Positions 43,178 to 51,880 of a stretch of DNA of 64,000 nucleotides are shown one piece after another; position 1 is the first letter of the stretch, and each line of letters opens with the position of its first letter. The stretch is from the NCBI GenBank assembly GCA_002690045.1, contig NZDE01000008.1:105213-169212 (forward strand), read 5' to 3'. The stretch is from Alphaproteobacteria bacterium. GTDB lineage: Bacteria > Pseudomonadota > Alphaproteobacteria > Micavibrionales > Micavibrionaceae. The notes under the pieces were generated by a model that was not told where the DNA came from, made no database searches, and worked only from the letters and a program-made list of their open reading frames with translations. A program made the position numbers and the translations under genes.

Positions 43178-43822
43178 TTATATACAATGCTGACGAATAT
43201 ATTTTGGATCTTGAATGAAATTACTTAAAACAGCTTTATAAAGCGCACCTTTTTCTGCGGGGGAGCTATATTCATTCTGGTCAAAATCAGTGGACTTTCC
43301 GGCCTGAAAATTATAATAATCTGCAATAATGCTCGCCTGTGCTTCATGGTTATAATCAAGCAAATCTTTATCCGCATCTAAATGATATTTATACATATCA
43401 ATGGCATCATCCAAAAGATGGATAGCTTCATCATAGGTGTTGGAAAAAAAGCTTAAATGACAATTTTGACTTTGCCAGATATGTGCCGCTTCATGGACAA
43501 GAACATAGTTATAATATTCGGAATACCGTGGCATATACTGACGCATAATGACCGTTTTGCCTATGGTCGTTCCAGAAGCATTAAAAGCATTAAGAACTAA
43601 TTCACCAGCGGATGAACGATTATAATTAATATCATCTATATCAATACTATCTTTAAACATCTGCGTTAAGGTGTCTTTCTCCTGCTCTGTGAAATCTTGG
43701 TCGGGTAGACACTGTACGCCTAAATAAAACGCCGCCGATAAACCGAGCGCAAAGCAGCTGCCGCGTAAAATTTGCTGATATATAGGTATGCGTCCTATAA
43801 TGAAGTCCCTGACCTGTCCCAT
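43178..43822 (-). CDS. Membrane-anchored putative zinc metallopeptidase, HExxH type (copy B)
   Basis: 214-aa paralogue of the preceding protein. It shares the N-terminal anchor (about 18-37), DSIDIDDINYNRS versus DSIDIEDITFRQS, the zinc motif VLVHEAAHIWQ at about residue 110, LLDYNHEAQASIIADYYNFQAG, and the end SNFIQDPKYI versus KNFLEDPSYI. Both retain HExxH, so both could be active. It is upstream of copy A (77 bp), same strand; a tandem duplication is the simple explanation. The function is unknown. Confidence 0.7.
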   Translation of the reverse strand: MGQVRDFIIGRIPIYQQILRGSCFALGLSAAFYLGVQCLPDQDFTEQEKDTLTQMFKDSIDIDDINYNRSSAGELVLNAFNASGTTIGKTVIMRQYMPRYSEYYNYVLVHEAAHIWQSQNCHLSFFSNTYDEAIHLLDDAIDMYKYHLDADKDLLDYNHEAQASIIADYYNFQAGKSTDFDQNEYSSPAEKGALYKAVLSNFIQDPKYIRQHCI

Positions 43823-43969
43823 GAATCCTATTCTTTATTGTTTTTATTTTTACTAGCTATAAGACATAAAAAAACAGAACGCAAGAATTTTTCATAAGAT
43901 AATTACGTTTCACATGCCATCTGTATAAATTTATGCTATGAATAAACGAAGCATAAGAAAGGATTCATC

Positions 43970-44230
43970 ATGAAAGTTAAGTTTGATATTGAATGCACCC
44001 CAGAAGAAGCGCGCCAATTTTTTGGCCTACCTGATGTCGCGCCGATGCAAGAAAAATTAATGGCAGAGCTGCAAGAACGCCTTGAAGAGAATATCCGCGC
44101 CGTCAGCGCAGAAGAACTTATTAAAACGTGGATGCCCGCAACTATGCAAGGTTTTGGTGAAATGCAAAAAATGTTCTGGCAGCAAATGGGCATGCAGGGC
44201 GCAAAGAAAGCAGAAGACAAAGACGCATAA
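43970..44230 (+). CDS. Small conserved alphaproteobacterial protein (DUF6489-like)
   Basis: 86-aa protein starting MKVKFDIECTPEEARQF with a FGLPDVAPMQEKLM segment and a C-terminal TWMPATMQGFGEMQKMFWQQMG. It matches a small helical family common next to mnmE or secB in alphaproteobacteria; I believe this is DUF6489, from memory. AAAGGA lies 8 nt before the ATG. It precedes mnmE by 84 bp and may be cotranscribed. Confidence 0.72.
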   Translation: MKVKFDIECTPEEARQFFGLPDVAPMQEKLMAELQERLEENIRAVSAEELIKTWMPATMQGFGEMQKMFWQQMGMQGAKKAEDKDA

Positions 44231-44314
44231 TAAGTGCGGAGCTCTATTGTTTAAAACAATAAAGCTGATAAAATAAGCCCACGATAATATTACAATGGCG
44301 AAGAGATTTACGCG

Positions 44315-45676
44315 GTGAAACAGACTATTTATGCCCTTTCAACTCCACCTGGCACGAGCGGCGTTGCCGTTATTCGTGTATCAGGGCCTGATGCATTTAA
44401 AGGGCTGCAAGCACTAACCAATAAGAAAGATAGCTTCTTCGTCCCGCGCCGTACGTTTTTATGCCGTCTCTTTGATCCGAAAGATCATAGCTTAATTGAC
44501 CGCGCGATGATTATCCCCTTTGTCGCGCCGCATAGCTTCACGGGTGAAGATGTTGTCGAATACCATATTCATGGCGGACTTGCTGTACGTAAAATTCTGC
44601 TCGATGTGCTTTCTAAACTGGATGGGCATCGTATGGCGGAGGCCGGGGAGTTTTCTCGCCGTGCTTTCCAAAATGACAAAATGGATTTGATTGAGGCCGA
44701 AGGTATATCCGACCTAATCCACGCCGAGACCGAAGAACAGCATAAACAAGCCCTCATTCAAATGGATGGGACATTAAGCGCCATTTATATTGACTGGGCA
44801 GATCGTCTTAAAAATATGCTCGCCTATATGGAAGCGGATATTGATTTTGCCGAAGATGAAGATATTGAAGAAACCGCCTTTTCGCGCATGCGTGACAAGC
44901 TTGCGGCGCTGGGCGGTGAAATTCGTATGCATTTAGATGACAACCGCCGCGGTGAACGTTTGCGTGAGGGGGTTCAGGTTGTCATTGTCGGGGCGCCTAA
45001 TGCGGGCAAATCATCTTTACTGAATGCGCTTGCCCGCCGTGATGTAGCGATTGTGTCACAAATGGCCGGCACAACGCGCGATATTATTGAAGCCCATCTT
45101 GATTTAAACGGTTATCCAGTTGTGCTCGCGGATACTGCAGGCCTGCGCCCTGAACAATTAGAAGATTCCCAAGACGGCCATGATATGGTTGAAAATGAAG
45201 GAATCCGCCGCGCCATTGACCGCGCCAAAAAGGCTGATATTAAATTACTGGTTTTTAACGGAACGGAATTGCCTGACCTGAACCTTAATACCTTACAATT
45301 GGCGAGCGAAGATGATTTGTTCGTCGTTAATAAGATTGACCTTTATGATGGTGTTGTGCCGCAAATTGCCGACCAAAACCCCATATGCATTTCAGTGAAA
45401 GAAGAAGAAGGTCTGGATCGATTAATTAAACGCCTAAGCGAACGCATTGAACGTATTTTTGGTACGCGCGAAACGCCAAGCCTCACCCGCGCCCGCCACC
45501 GCGAAGCGCTTAATGACGCATTAGAGTCCATTGATCGTGCGTTAGACATCGGCCTGCCTGAGCTCGCCGCTGAAGATATGCGCTTAGCTATGCGCTCCAT
45601 CGGCCGCATCACTGGCCGTGTTGACGTGGAAGATTTACTCGACGTTATTTTCCGTGATTTTTGTATTGGGAAATAG
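44315..45676 (+). CDS. mnmE: tRNA modification GTPase MnmE
   Basis: 453-aa GTPase partner of MnmG in U34 modification. The N-terminal folate domain starts MKQTIYALSTPPGTSGVAVIR. The G domain (about 215-370) has P-loop GAPNAGKSS, switch MAGTTRD and DTAGLRP, and NKID in the base-specificity position. The helical domain ends in the conserved C-terminal CIGK. The start is a GTG at 44315. The gene overlaps the convergent GNAT gene by 32 bp. Confidence 0.96.
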   Translation: MKQTIYALSTPPGTSGVAVIRVSGPDAFKGLQALTNKKDSFFVPRRTFLCRLFDPKDHSLIDRAMIIPFVAPHSFTGEDVVEYHIHGGLAVRKILLDVLSKLDGHRMAEAGEFSRRAFQNDKMDLIEAEGISDLIHAETEEQHKQALIQMDGTLSAIYIDWADRLKNMLAYMEADIDFAEDEDIEETAFSRMRDKLAALGGEIRMHLDDNRRGERLREGVQVVIVGAPNAGKSSLLNALARRDVAIVSQMAGTTRDIIEAHLDLNGYPVVLADTAGLRPEQLEDSQDGHDMVENEGIRRAIDRAKKADIKLLVFNGTELPDLNLNTLQLASEDDLFVVNKIDLYDGVVPQIADQNPICISVKEEEGLDRLIKRLSERIERIFGTRETPSLTRARHREALNDALESIDRALDIGLPELAAEDMRLAMRSIGRITGRVDVEDLLDVIFRDFCIGK

Positions 45677-46226
45677 CTTTCTTATAAAGCGTCCCAGATC
45701 CACATGGGAATGTGATGCTATGAAATCCTTGTATATTGTATTTTATTGGGGTGAAACCAAAGGACATATGCATGCTGTGCGAAGCTATATTTTGTGATGC
45801 GACGGCAGAATACACCTCGTGGATACCAAGGCCTTGTAAATAATCGAAGCGTTTGCGCGACATAAAATCAGCCACGCCTTTGCCACGCATATCGTCACGA
45901 ACGATAATGCCCATTAAATATAGACCTTCTGGTGCGCTGTGACTTTTCTTTTCTTGTGGAATAAGGGTGCTGTGAAAGAAGCGGCAATAGCCAATAATGT
46001 CATTATTTAAGCATGATACGAATACACGATAGAGGTCTTCAGATGTATTATATTTTTCTATCTCGCGTTGGGTTCTTTGTAAGTATTCGTTTAGTGGTAT
46101 GTCAGGATTTGTCGCATATAATAAAGAAGCGATGGCTTCACAATCTCTTAATTTCGCCAATCTAAACGAAATATCTGATGGAAGCGCATCGCTTTTATGT
46201 TTTGGATTAAATGTTGCGTATTGCAA
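45645..46226 (-). CDS. GNAT-family N-acetyltransferase
   Basis: 193-aa protein with the GNAT fold: ISFRLAKLRDCEAIASLLY at the start, GLYLMGIIVRDDMRGKGVADFM for the acetyl-CoA loop (the R/QxxGxA/G element reads RGKGVA), and a C-terminal NIASHSMHMSFGFTP block. The substrate is unknown. No ATG precedes the conserved first strand, so the start is most likely the TTG at 46226, 5 bp after the secB stop; a downstream TTG would cut into the fold. The 3' end overlaps mnmE on the other strand. Confidence 0.72.
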   Translation of the reverse strand: MQYATFNPKHKSDALPSDISFRLAKLRDCEAIASLLYATNPDIPLNEYLQRTQREIEKYNTSEDLYRVFVSCLNNDIIGYCRFFHSTLIPQEKKSHSAPEGLYLMGIIVRDDMRGKGVADFMSRKRFDYLQGLGIHEVYSAVASQNIASHSMHMSFGFTPIKYNIQGFHSITFPCGSGTLYKKAISQYKNHGK

Positions 46227-46231
46227 AATGC

Positions 46232-46708
46232 TTACGCCGCATCATCCTGTTTCTTACCAAAGCGCTGTAGATACATGGCTTGGAAATCAACAGGGTTTAG
46301 AAGTAGTGGTGCGTAACCGCCTTGCTGTGTAATGTTGCCCATGATTTGACGGGCAAATGGGAAGGCTTGGCGCGGTACTTCGATCAACAAAAATGGGTGG
46401 TGTTGGTCTTCTGGTAAGTCACCAAGTGAAACCGTAACGCCATAAGCAAGTTCAGCGATAAACGCCACTTCACCGCCGCGTTTTGCGGTGGCAGAAAGTT
46501 TTAAAACCACTTCATAAAGGCTTTTGATGTTGTCATCTTTAATTGGGTTAGATTCCATGGAAATATCAATTTCCATTTCAGGTTTATTTTGCCCTGCGCG
46601 TAGGCTTTCAGGCGCTAATGGGTTTTCAAAAGACATGTCTTTTATGTATTGCGCGTGAATCATCACAGGCATGCCTTGTTCTGTTGGTGCGTTTTCTTGA
46701 TCTGCCAT
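46232..46708 (-). CDS. secB: Protein-export chaperone SecB
   Basis: 158-aa tetrameric chaperone that keeps precursor proteins unfolded and delivers them to SecA. It has IHAQYIKDMSFENPLAP, LKLSATAKRGGEVAFIAELAYG and the C-terminal PYARQI-like FPFARQIMGNITQQGGYAPLLLNPVDF. ATG 46708 gives the normal start; the frame extends to 46777 but without family support. It is divergent from the Tim44 gene, the usual alphaproteobacterial arrangement. Confidence 0.96.
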   Translation of the reverse strand: MADQENAPTEQGMPVMIHAQYIKDMSFENPLAPESLRAGQNKPEMEIDISMESNPIKDDNIKSLYEVVLKLSATAKRGGEVAFIAELAYGVTVSLGDLPEDQHHPFLLIEVPRQAFPFARQIMGNITQQGGYAPLLLNPVDFQAMYLQRFGKKQDDAA

Positions 46709-46878
46709 CTTTATTCTCTTCAAATGTGTAAATATTAAAACTGCAACTGGTTTAGCACGCATATACGGTAAACTCAAGCATGTGGCGAGAAAGCATTAAT
46801 CTAATCTTGGGTTTTCTTTTGATAACGTCTATACTATATAGAATACAGATAATGAATTTGTGCTAAGGATCAGGTTTA

Positions 46879-47592
46879 GTGGAAACAGATATACTCATAT
46901 ACGCGATTATTGCAGCCGTTTTGGTGGTGTGGCTTAGAAATATTTTGGGGACGCGCAATGGCGATGAACAGCAGCGCCCAAACCCTTATGTCGAATCCGA
47001 ACAGAATAAAGCGAAGCCGAAAAATATTGTCGGCCTAGATGGGCAGCCTTTTGTGGTCGACATGGAAAACCCGTTAAAGAAGCTTGATCTGTCAGATGAA
47101 CTGATCAAAGAAGCCGAAGGCCTTTCACGCCAAATGCGTGACTTTGATGCCATCAGCTTTGTCGAAAATGCAAAAAATGCTTTTGTTATGGTGGTTGAAG
47201 CCTTCGCCAAGGGCGAAAAAGATGTCCTTGAAATGTTGCTTGCCCCAAGCGTTTACGAATCTTTTGAAGGCGCAATTAAAGAACGCGAGAAAAAAGGCGA
47301 AACCGTTTCAACTGAAATCCATGCTGTTCGTAAGGCGGATATTGTCGATATTCAACAGAAAAACGGCATTGCTTATGTCTCCATCCGCTTCACAGCCGAT
47401 GAAACCTGTGTCATTCGTGATAAGGATGATAATATCCTATCTGGTGACCCAGAACGCATCACTGAAATGGTCGATGTCTGGACATTCGGCCGCAAGATCA
47501 AAGCTAAAGAACCAACATGGCTTCTATTTGAAACGCGCGATGATGAAGTCGAAGATCATAAAACGCCAATACCAGAAGCGTCAGATAAATAG
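46879..47592 (+). CDS. Tim44/TimA-domain protein
   Basis: 237-aa protein starting at GTG, with a single N-terminal membrane helix (about 5-20), a polar linker, and a Tim44-like domain (about 90-225) with FVENAKNAFVMVVEAFAKG, AYVSIRFTADE, and VDVWTFGRKI. In mitochondria Tim44 tethers Hsp70 to the import pore; the bacterial homologue is membrane-associated with no settled function. It precedes mltA, separated by a terminator hairpin, and is divergent from secB. Confidence 0.9.
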   Translation: METDILIYAIIAAVLVVWLRNILGTRNGDEQQRPNPYVESEQNKAKPKNIVGLDGQPFVVDMENPLKKLDLSDELIKEAEGLSRQMRDFDAISFVENAKNAFVMVVEAFAKGEKDVLEMLLAPSVYESFEGAIKEREKKGETVSTEIHAVRKADIVDIQQKNGIAYVSIRFTADETCVIRDKDDNILSGDPERITEMVDVWTFGRKIKAKEPTWLLFETRDDEVEDHKTPIPEASDK

Positions 47593-47698
47593 CCGCCTCC
47601 GTTCATTTTATTACAGCGCCCTATGCCCCTCACCTATGTTTATAGGCTTCGCGCCATAGGACTTGTTCTAAAATAAACTGAAACGACGATCATAATAT

Positions 47699-47725
47699 GT
47701 CCGCCAAACTCTCGGCGGGTTTTTT
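47699..47725 (+). terminator. Intrinsic terminator between the Tim44 gene and mltA
   Basis: CCGCC (47701-47705) / GGCGG (47714-47718), 8-nt loop, then a T6 run. It ends only about 15 bp before the mltA ATG, and the mltA Shine-Dalgarno (GAGG) is immediately downstream. Confidence 0.82.
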
Positions 47726-47739
47726 CGAGGAAGTTGAGA

Positions 47740-48915
47740 ATGCTGTCTATTACCCCCCGCTTGGGTCTTTTATTACCATTGCTTATGGGTTTGTTTGTGC
47801 TGACCTCTTGTGACAAGAAGGAAGAGAAAGATATGCGCGCCGTTTTAAACTTACAGCCTTTAAAATTCTCACAAATTAAATCATGGGAAGATGACCATCA
47901 TAAACAGGCTTTAGATGCCTTTACACAATCATGCCCGCGTTTTTTAAAGTCGAAAAAAGATGGCGCGCTAGATAAAGACGATCCGCGCTTTGGATCATGG
48001 GATCAGTGGCGCGCGATATGTCAGGCGCTGGGTGATGCGCATATTACGGACGACCAAGATGCCCGCCTGTTCTTTGAAACACATTTCACCCCGCATCAGG
48101 TTTTAGCGGATGAGAAAAAAGACGGACTGTTCACAGGGTATTATGTGGCTGAACTAAGCGGCGCGGAAGTTGAAACCGAACGTTTTAAATACCCCATTTA
48201 TGCCAAGCCTGATGATTTGGTCATGGTCGATTTAGGCCTGTTCCGTGATGATTTAAAAGGCCGTCGCATTGCGGGCACGGTCAAGGATGGCCGTTTATAT
48301 CCCTATGCCGACCGCGCCGATATTGAAACAAAGGGCTTAAAAGACGTGCCTGTATTGTTATGGGCGGATGACCCAGTTGAAGTGTTTTTCATGCATATTC
48401 AAGGTTCAGGTCGCGTTCGTATGGTTGATGGATCGACCCGCTTTATTGGCTATGCGGGGCAAAATGGTCATCCATATACAGCAATTGGTAAGTTCCTAAT
48501 TGAAATGAATGAAGTCGCCAAAGAAGACATGTCGATGCAGGCCATTCGTGAATGGTTAAATACGCACCCAGCGCAGCGCGATGATCTGCTGAACAAAAAC
48601 GCATCTTACGTCTTCTTCCGTAATTTAGATCAAAATGGCGCAATTGGCGGGCAGGGCGTTGTGTTAACGCCAGAACGCTCCTTGGCCATTGACCATACTT
48701 ATTATCCTTATGGCATGCCCTTCTGGCTCGACGCGCCACACCCAATACAGCCTAACACGCGCCTTCAGCGCGTCATGATTGGCCAAGACACAGGCGGCGC
48801 GATCCGCGGCCCTGTACGCGGCGATGTCTTCTGGGGCTACGGCGCAGAAGCCGAACGCAATGCCGGCCCAATGAAATCTGAAGGGACATTGGTGGTGTTA
48901 TTGCCTAAGGTCTAG
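47740..48915 (+). CDS. mltA: Membrane-bound lytic murein transglycosylase A
   Basis: 391-aa lipoprotein that cleaves glycan strands of peptidoglycan and leaves 1,6-anhydro-MurNAc. The signal peptide ends in the lipobox LTSC at about residues 21-24. The MltA barrel has DGLFTGYYVAELSGAEV and MHIQGSGRVRMVDGS; the 3D domain at the C-terminus carries the catalytic Asp in GQDTGGAIRGPVRGDVF. I use ATG 47740 because GAGG lies 9 nt before it; TTG 47734 is in frame. A terminator sits just upstream. Confidence 0.94.
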   Translation: MLSITPRLGLLLPLLMGLFVLTSCDKKEEKDMRAVLNLQPLKFSQIKSWEDDHHKQALDAFTQSCPRFLKSKKDGALDKDDPRFGSWDQWRAICQALGDAHITDDQDARLFFETHFTPHQVLADEKKDGLFTGYYVAELSGAEVETERFKYPIYAKPDDLVMVDLGLFRDDLKGRRIAGTVKDGRLYPYADRADIETKGLKDVPVLLWADDPVEVFFMHIQGSGRVRMVDGSTRFIGYAGQNGHPYTAIGKFLIEMNEVAKEDMSMQAIREWLNTHPAQRDDLLNKNASYVFFRNLDQNGAIGGQGVVLTPERSLAIDHTYYPYGMPFWLDAPHPIQPNTRLQRVMIGQDTGGAIRGPVRGDVFWGYGAEAERNAGPMKSEGTLVVLLPKV

Positions 48916-48922
48916 AACGCGT

Positions 48923-50278
48923 CTATTCAGCGTGTTTATTATCAAGGTTGAATTTTGCCAGCGCGCTATCTTGATTTTGTTTCAGCTGATCTGCGCTAAA
49001 TCCATCAATCATGTCATTGAATATGCGGTACCAATTGACTTCGGCTTTGAGGTGTAGGAAGACGGAGCCTAAGCCCAGCGCGGCGCGATCCATGAAGACA
49101 AATTCACGCGGGATGGTTATGCCGCCAATTTCGCGCAGGCGTTGATGGACTTTTTCGGCGGTTTCGCGGCCATATATGCCGTTGGTTACTTCGCCAATTG
49201 GGCGGATTTTATCTTCCATTAATGGGCCATACAGGAAGCCTGCCCATATACTTAATGTTTCAATATGTTCATTGCTTAAATCATGGAAGCCCCAGCTTTC
49301 AAATGCATGCACGGCAAGGGCTTTATCATCATTCATCAGCGCATGGTATAAATCGACTGAGCCTTGAACAAAGCGCGCAGGGAAAATACGCACGCAGCCA
49401 AAATCCAGCAAATTAATGCTTAAATCATCACGTATAGTATAATTCCCCAAATGCGGGTCGCCATGAATAATGCCGTAATGATAAAGCGGAATATACCACG
49501 CCTTAAACATATTCAGGGCAATTTGATTACGAATATCTGTATCCGCATCAATGAAGTTCATTATTTTATCGCCATCTAACCACGTGGCGGTTAATAGGCG
49601 GTCTGATGAGTGCGATTCAACGACTTCGGGCACATGCACATTTGGCTCATTGCGTAGCATGTGACGGTATAGCTGCATATGACGGGATTCTAATTCATAA
49701 TCCAATTCTTCATAAAGGCGCTCTGCCAATTCATGATGCACATTGACGGTCGAAATCGCCTTGTCATAGCGTTCATAGATTGAAAAGATCATTTTCAATT
49801 GTTTTAAATCCGCTTCAATGGCGGAACGCATATCTGGATATTGTAATTTACACGCCACGGCGCGTCCGTCATGCAAGGTTGCTTTATGCACCTGTCCTAA
49901 TGATGCCGCGGCTGCCGCGCTATGTGAAAAATCCGCAAACTTGCTTTGCCAGTCTGTGCCTAATTCCGTGCGCATACGGCGTTTGACAAATGGCCAGCCC
50001 ATTGATGGCGCTTCGGATTGTAAGCTTTGAAAAGCCTGCGCATATTCCGCGGGCAAGGCTTCGGGGATGGTCGCCAAAATTTGGCCGACTTTCATTAATG
50101 GCCCTTTGAGGTTGCCGAGCGCCGCGGTTAATTGTTCCGCATGTTTGGGCTGATCAATTTTTAGGCCAAGGAATTTATCTGCGGCAAGCCTTGCGCCCAA
50201 ACCCGCCATAGTTGCTGAGACGCGCCCATAACGTAGGCCGCGCTTTGCTATGCTTGTATTATCTTTATATTCGCTCAT
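48923..50278 (-). CDS. ABC1/UbiB (COQ8)-family atypical kinase
   Basis: 451-aa member of the ADCK/COQ8 family, needed for ubiquinone synthesis through an ATPase activity on lipid-bound intermediates. It has the hallmark KxGQ motif LKGPLMKVGQILATIP (about 58-73), an Ala-rich AAAAASLGQVHKA nucleotide loop, the metal/catalytic HGDPHLGNY and DFGCVR. A C-terminal helix of the UbiB type is not obvious. It is divergent from COQ9, another ubiquinone-synthesis protein. Confidence 0.9.
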   Translation of the reverse strand: MSEYKDNTSIAKRGLRYGRVSATMAGLGARLAADKFLGLKIDQPKHAEQLTAALGNLKGPLMKVGQILATIPEALPAEYAQAFQSLQSEAPSMGWPFVKRRMRTELGTDWQSKFADFSHSAAAAASLGQVHKATLHDGRAVACKLQYPDMRSAIEADLKQLKMIFSIYERYDKAISTVNVHHELAERLYEELDYELESRHMQLYRHMLRNEPNVHVPEVVESHSSDRLLTATWLDGDKIMNFIDADTDIRNQIALNMFKAWYIPLYHYGIIHGDPHLGNYTIRDDLSINLLDFGCVRIFPARFVQGSVDLYHALMNDDKALAVHAFESWGFHDLSNEHIETLSIWAGFLYGPLMEDKIRPIGEVTNGIYGRETAEKVHQRLREIGGITIPREFVFMDRAALGLGSVFLHLKAEVNWYRIFNDMIDGFSADQLKQNQDSALAKFNLDNKHAE

Positions 50279-50407
50279 CTTATCCGTTTGGCTCTTGATC
50301 TATGCATCTAACAAAATAAACTTTTATGCCAAAAGGTAAAGCGTAAAGCAGTAATTGCGCTTTATAGATTTTGTATCTTTGTGTTATTCTATTAAGCAGA
50401 ATGATTA

Positions 50408-51031
50408 ATGAGATTTAAAATGAATGCCAGTTGCCAATTAAAAGACCAAATCCTCGAAGCTGCTTTGCCTGATGTTGTGTTTGACGGGTGGAGCGATACG
50501 ACGCTGACCAAAGCGATAGATACGCTGGGCCTTGATAAGGACATATACCGCGCAACTTTCCCAAAAGGTGTGATCGATGTCATTGCCCATTTCGCGGATT
50601 GGGCAGACCGTAAAATGCTTGACCAACTTGAGGTTGATAACATCGAAGATATGCGCATTCGTGATCGTATTCGCCGCGGCGTATTGACGCGTCTTGATGT
50701 GCTTGCGCCGCATAAAGAAGCCGTGCGCCTTGCCATGCATTACTGGGGTGCGCCGCATCGTGGGGCAAAGGCGGGCAAAGCGCTTTGGCACACCGCTGAC
50801 CGCATTTGGCAATGGGCGGGGGATACCGCAACAGACTATAACCGCTACACAAAGCGTGCGTTGTTATCGGCGCTATTGGCGTCAACAACCTATGCATGGC
50901 TAAAAGATGAAACTGAGACGTTAAGCGACACGAATAAACATTTAGATCAAAAAATCGAACACATCATGAAGATGGGGCAGTTTATCGGTAAACTGAAATG
51001 TAAAAAAGCAGATAAACGCCAAGCGGTTTGA
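50408..51031 (+). CDS. COQ9-family ubiquinone biosynthesis protein
   Basis: 207-aa protein of the COQ9 family, which binds lipid and presents ubiquinone intermediates to hydroxylases. It has DGWSDTTLTKAIDTLGLDKDIYRATFPKG, a TetR-like helical fold, then RLDVLAPHKEAVRLAMHYW and WQWAGDTATDYNRYTKRALLS, all COQ9 hallmarks. Starts at 50408 and 50420 are possible. The adjacent divergent ABC1 kinase supports the role. The following IcmL-like gene begins 17 bp later. Confidence 0.93.
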   Translation: MRFKMNASCQLKDQILEAALPDVVFDGWSDTTLTKAIDTLGLDKDIYRATFPKGVIDVIAHFADWADRKMLDQLEVDNIEDMRIRDRIRRGVLTRLDVLAPHKEAVRLAMHYWGAPHRGAKAGKALWHTADRIWQWAGDTATDYNRYTKRALLSALLASTTYAWLKDETETLSDTNKHLDQKIEHIMKMGQFIGKLKCKKADKRQAV

Positions 51032-51048
51032 ACATATAAGGATTATAA

Positions 51049-51759
51049 ATGCGTAAACCAAATCATTATAAAAAAACATTGTTATTGGCCGTAATGAGCG
51101 CCGCTTTAATCGGCAGTAGCCTACCTGCTGCGGCGCAGAGCCCGCTTGATAAACTTAAAAACGTGTTTAGCAAAGAAGATGACGGCAAGTTAAAACCGCA
51201 TGAAACATTGCAGGCGCCATTTAGTACGGATGGGCAGGTTGAAACCAAAAATAAAGGGTCGTTAATGTTCCTTTACGATCAGGAGTTAACGGGCACTAAG
51301 GATGGGAATATCCTATCAAAACCGCATCGTACAGATGCTCAAATGGGTGAATGGGTGCAAATCGTTGTGACGAACTTGCTTAGTTTTAATTATAAACAAG
51401 CGCAGGAACATATTAATAAATATCAGGGCCTATTTAAACGCGGCGCGCTTGTTCAATATGTGAATGAAGTAAATAAATCAGACATCGTTAAGGCCATGCG
51501 TCAAAATGGCCTTGAAAGTGTTGCGATGTTTGATGAAATGCCAATCGTTCAGAACAAAGGGAACTTCCAAGGTATATATCGCTGGACATTTGATTTCCCC
51601 GTCACCATTACCTTCCGCTATACGGGTAAAAACGCCCGAAGAAACGCCAGCGAACATACTATCGTCATGCAAGTCAAAATGCGCGTTGGGCGCGCGGCAT
51701 CTGATAAAGGTGCTGATGGCGGCATCATCGAAAGCTGGTCAATGGAACGCATTAAATAA
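51049..51759 (+). CDS. Exported IcmL/DotI-like protein
   Basis: 236-aa protein with a signal peptide (cleavage near PAAAQ, about residue 28) and a C-terminal domain (about 100-225) that follows the DotI/IcmL pattern: GEWVQIVVTNLLSFNYKQAQEHINKYQGLF, ALVQYVNEVNKS, YRWTFDFPVTITFRY. In the Dot/Icm type IV secretion system DotI is an inner-membrane core component; here no other dot/icm or tra gene is present. It is 17 bp after COQ9. The assignment is from the pattern and is moderately sure. Confidence 0.68.
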   Translation: MRKPNHYKKTLLLAVMSAALIGSSLPAAAQSPLDKLKNVFSKEDDGKLKPHETLQAPFSTDGQVETKNKGSLMFLYDQELTGTKDGNILSKPHRTDAQMGEWVQIVVTNLLSFNYKQAQEHINKYQGLFKRGALVQYVNEVNKSDIVKAMRQNGLESVAMFDEMPIVQNKGNFQGIYRWTFDFPVTITFRYTGKNARRNASEHTIVMQVKMRVGRAASDKGADGGIIESWSMERIK

Positions 51760-51773
51760 ATTGTCTTACAGGG

Positions 51774-51815
51774 TGGCAAAAAAACACCCCTTAGAAGATA
51801 TCTTCATAAGGGGTT
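51774..51815. terminator. Stem-loop terminator between convergent genes
   Basis: CCCCTTA / TAAGGGG with the self-complementary GAAGATATCTTC in the loop region. On the minus strand the hairpin is followed by a run of seven T, so it ends the 51881 gene; on the plus strand the T run is weak. Confidence 0.75.
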
Positions 51816-51880
51816 TCAAGTTTCAGGGAGTATGCATATAAGCGCGGGGAGAACATACATCCGCGCTTAAAATGAATTCG

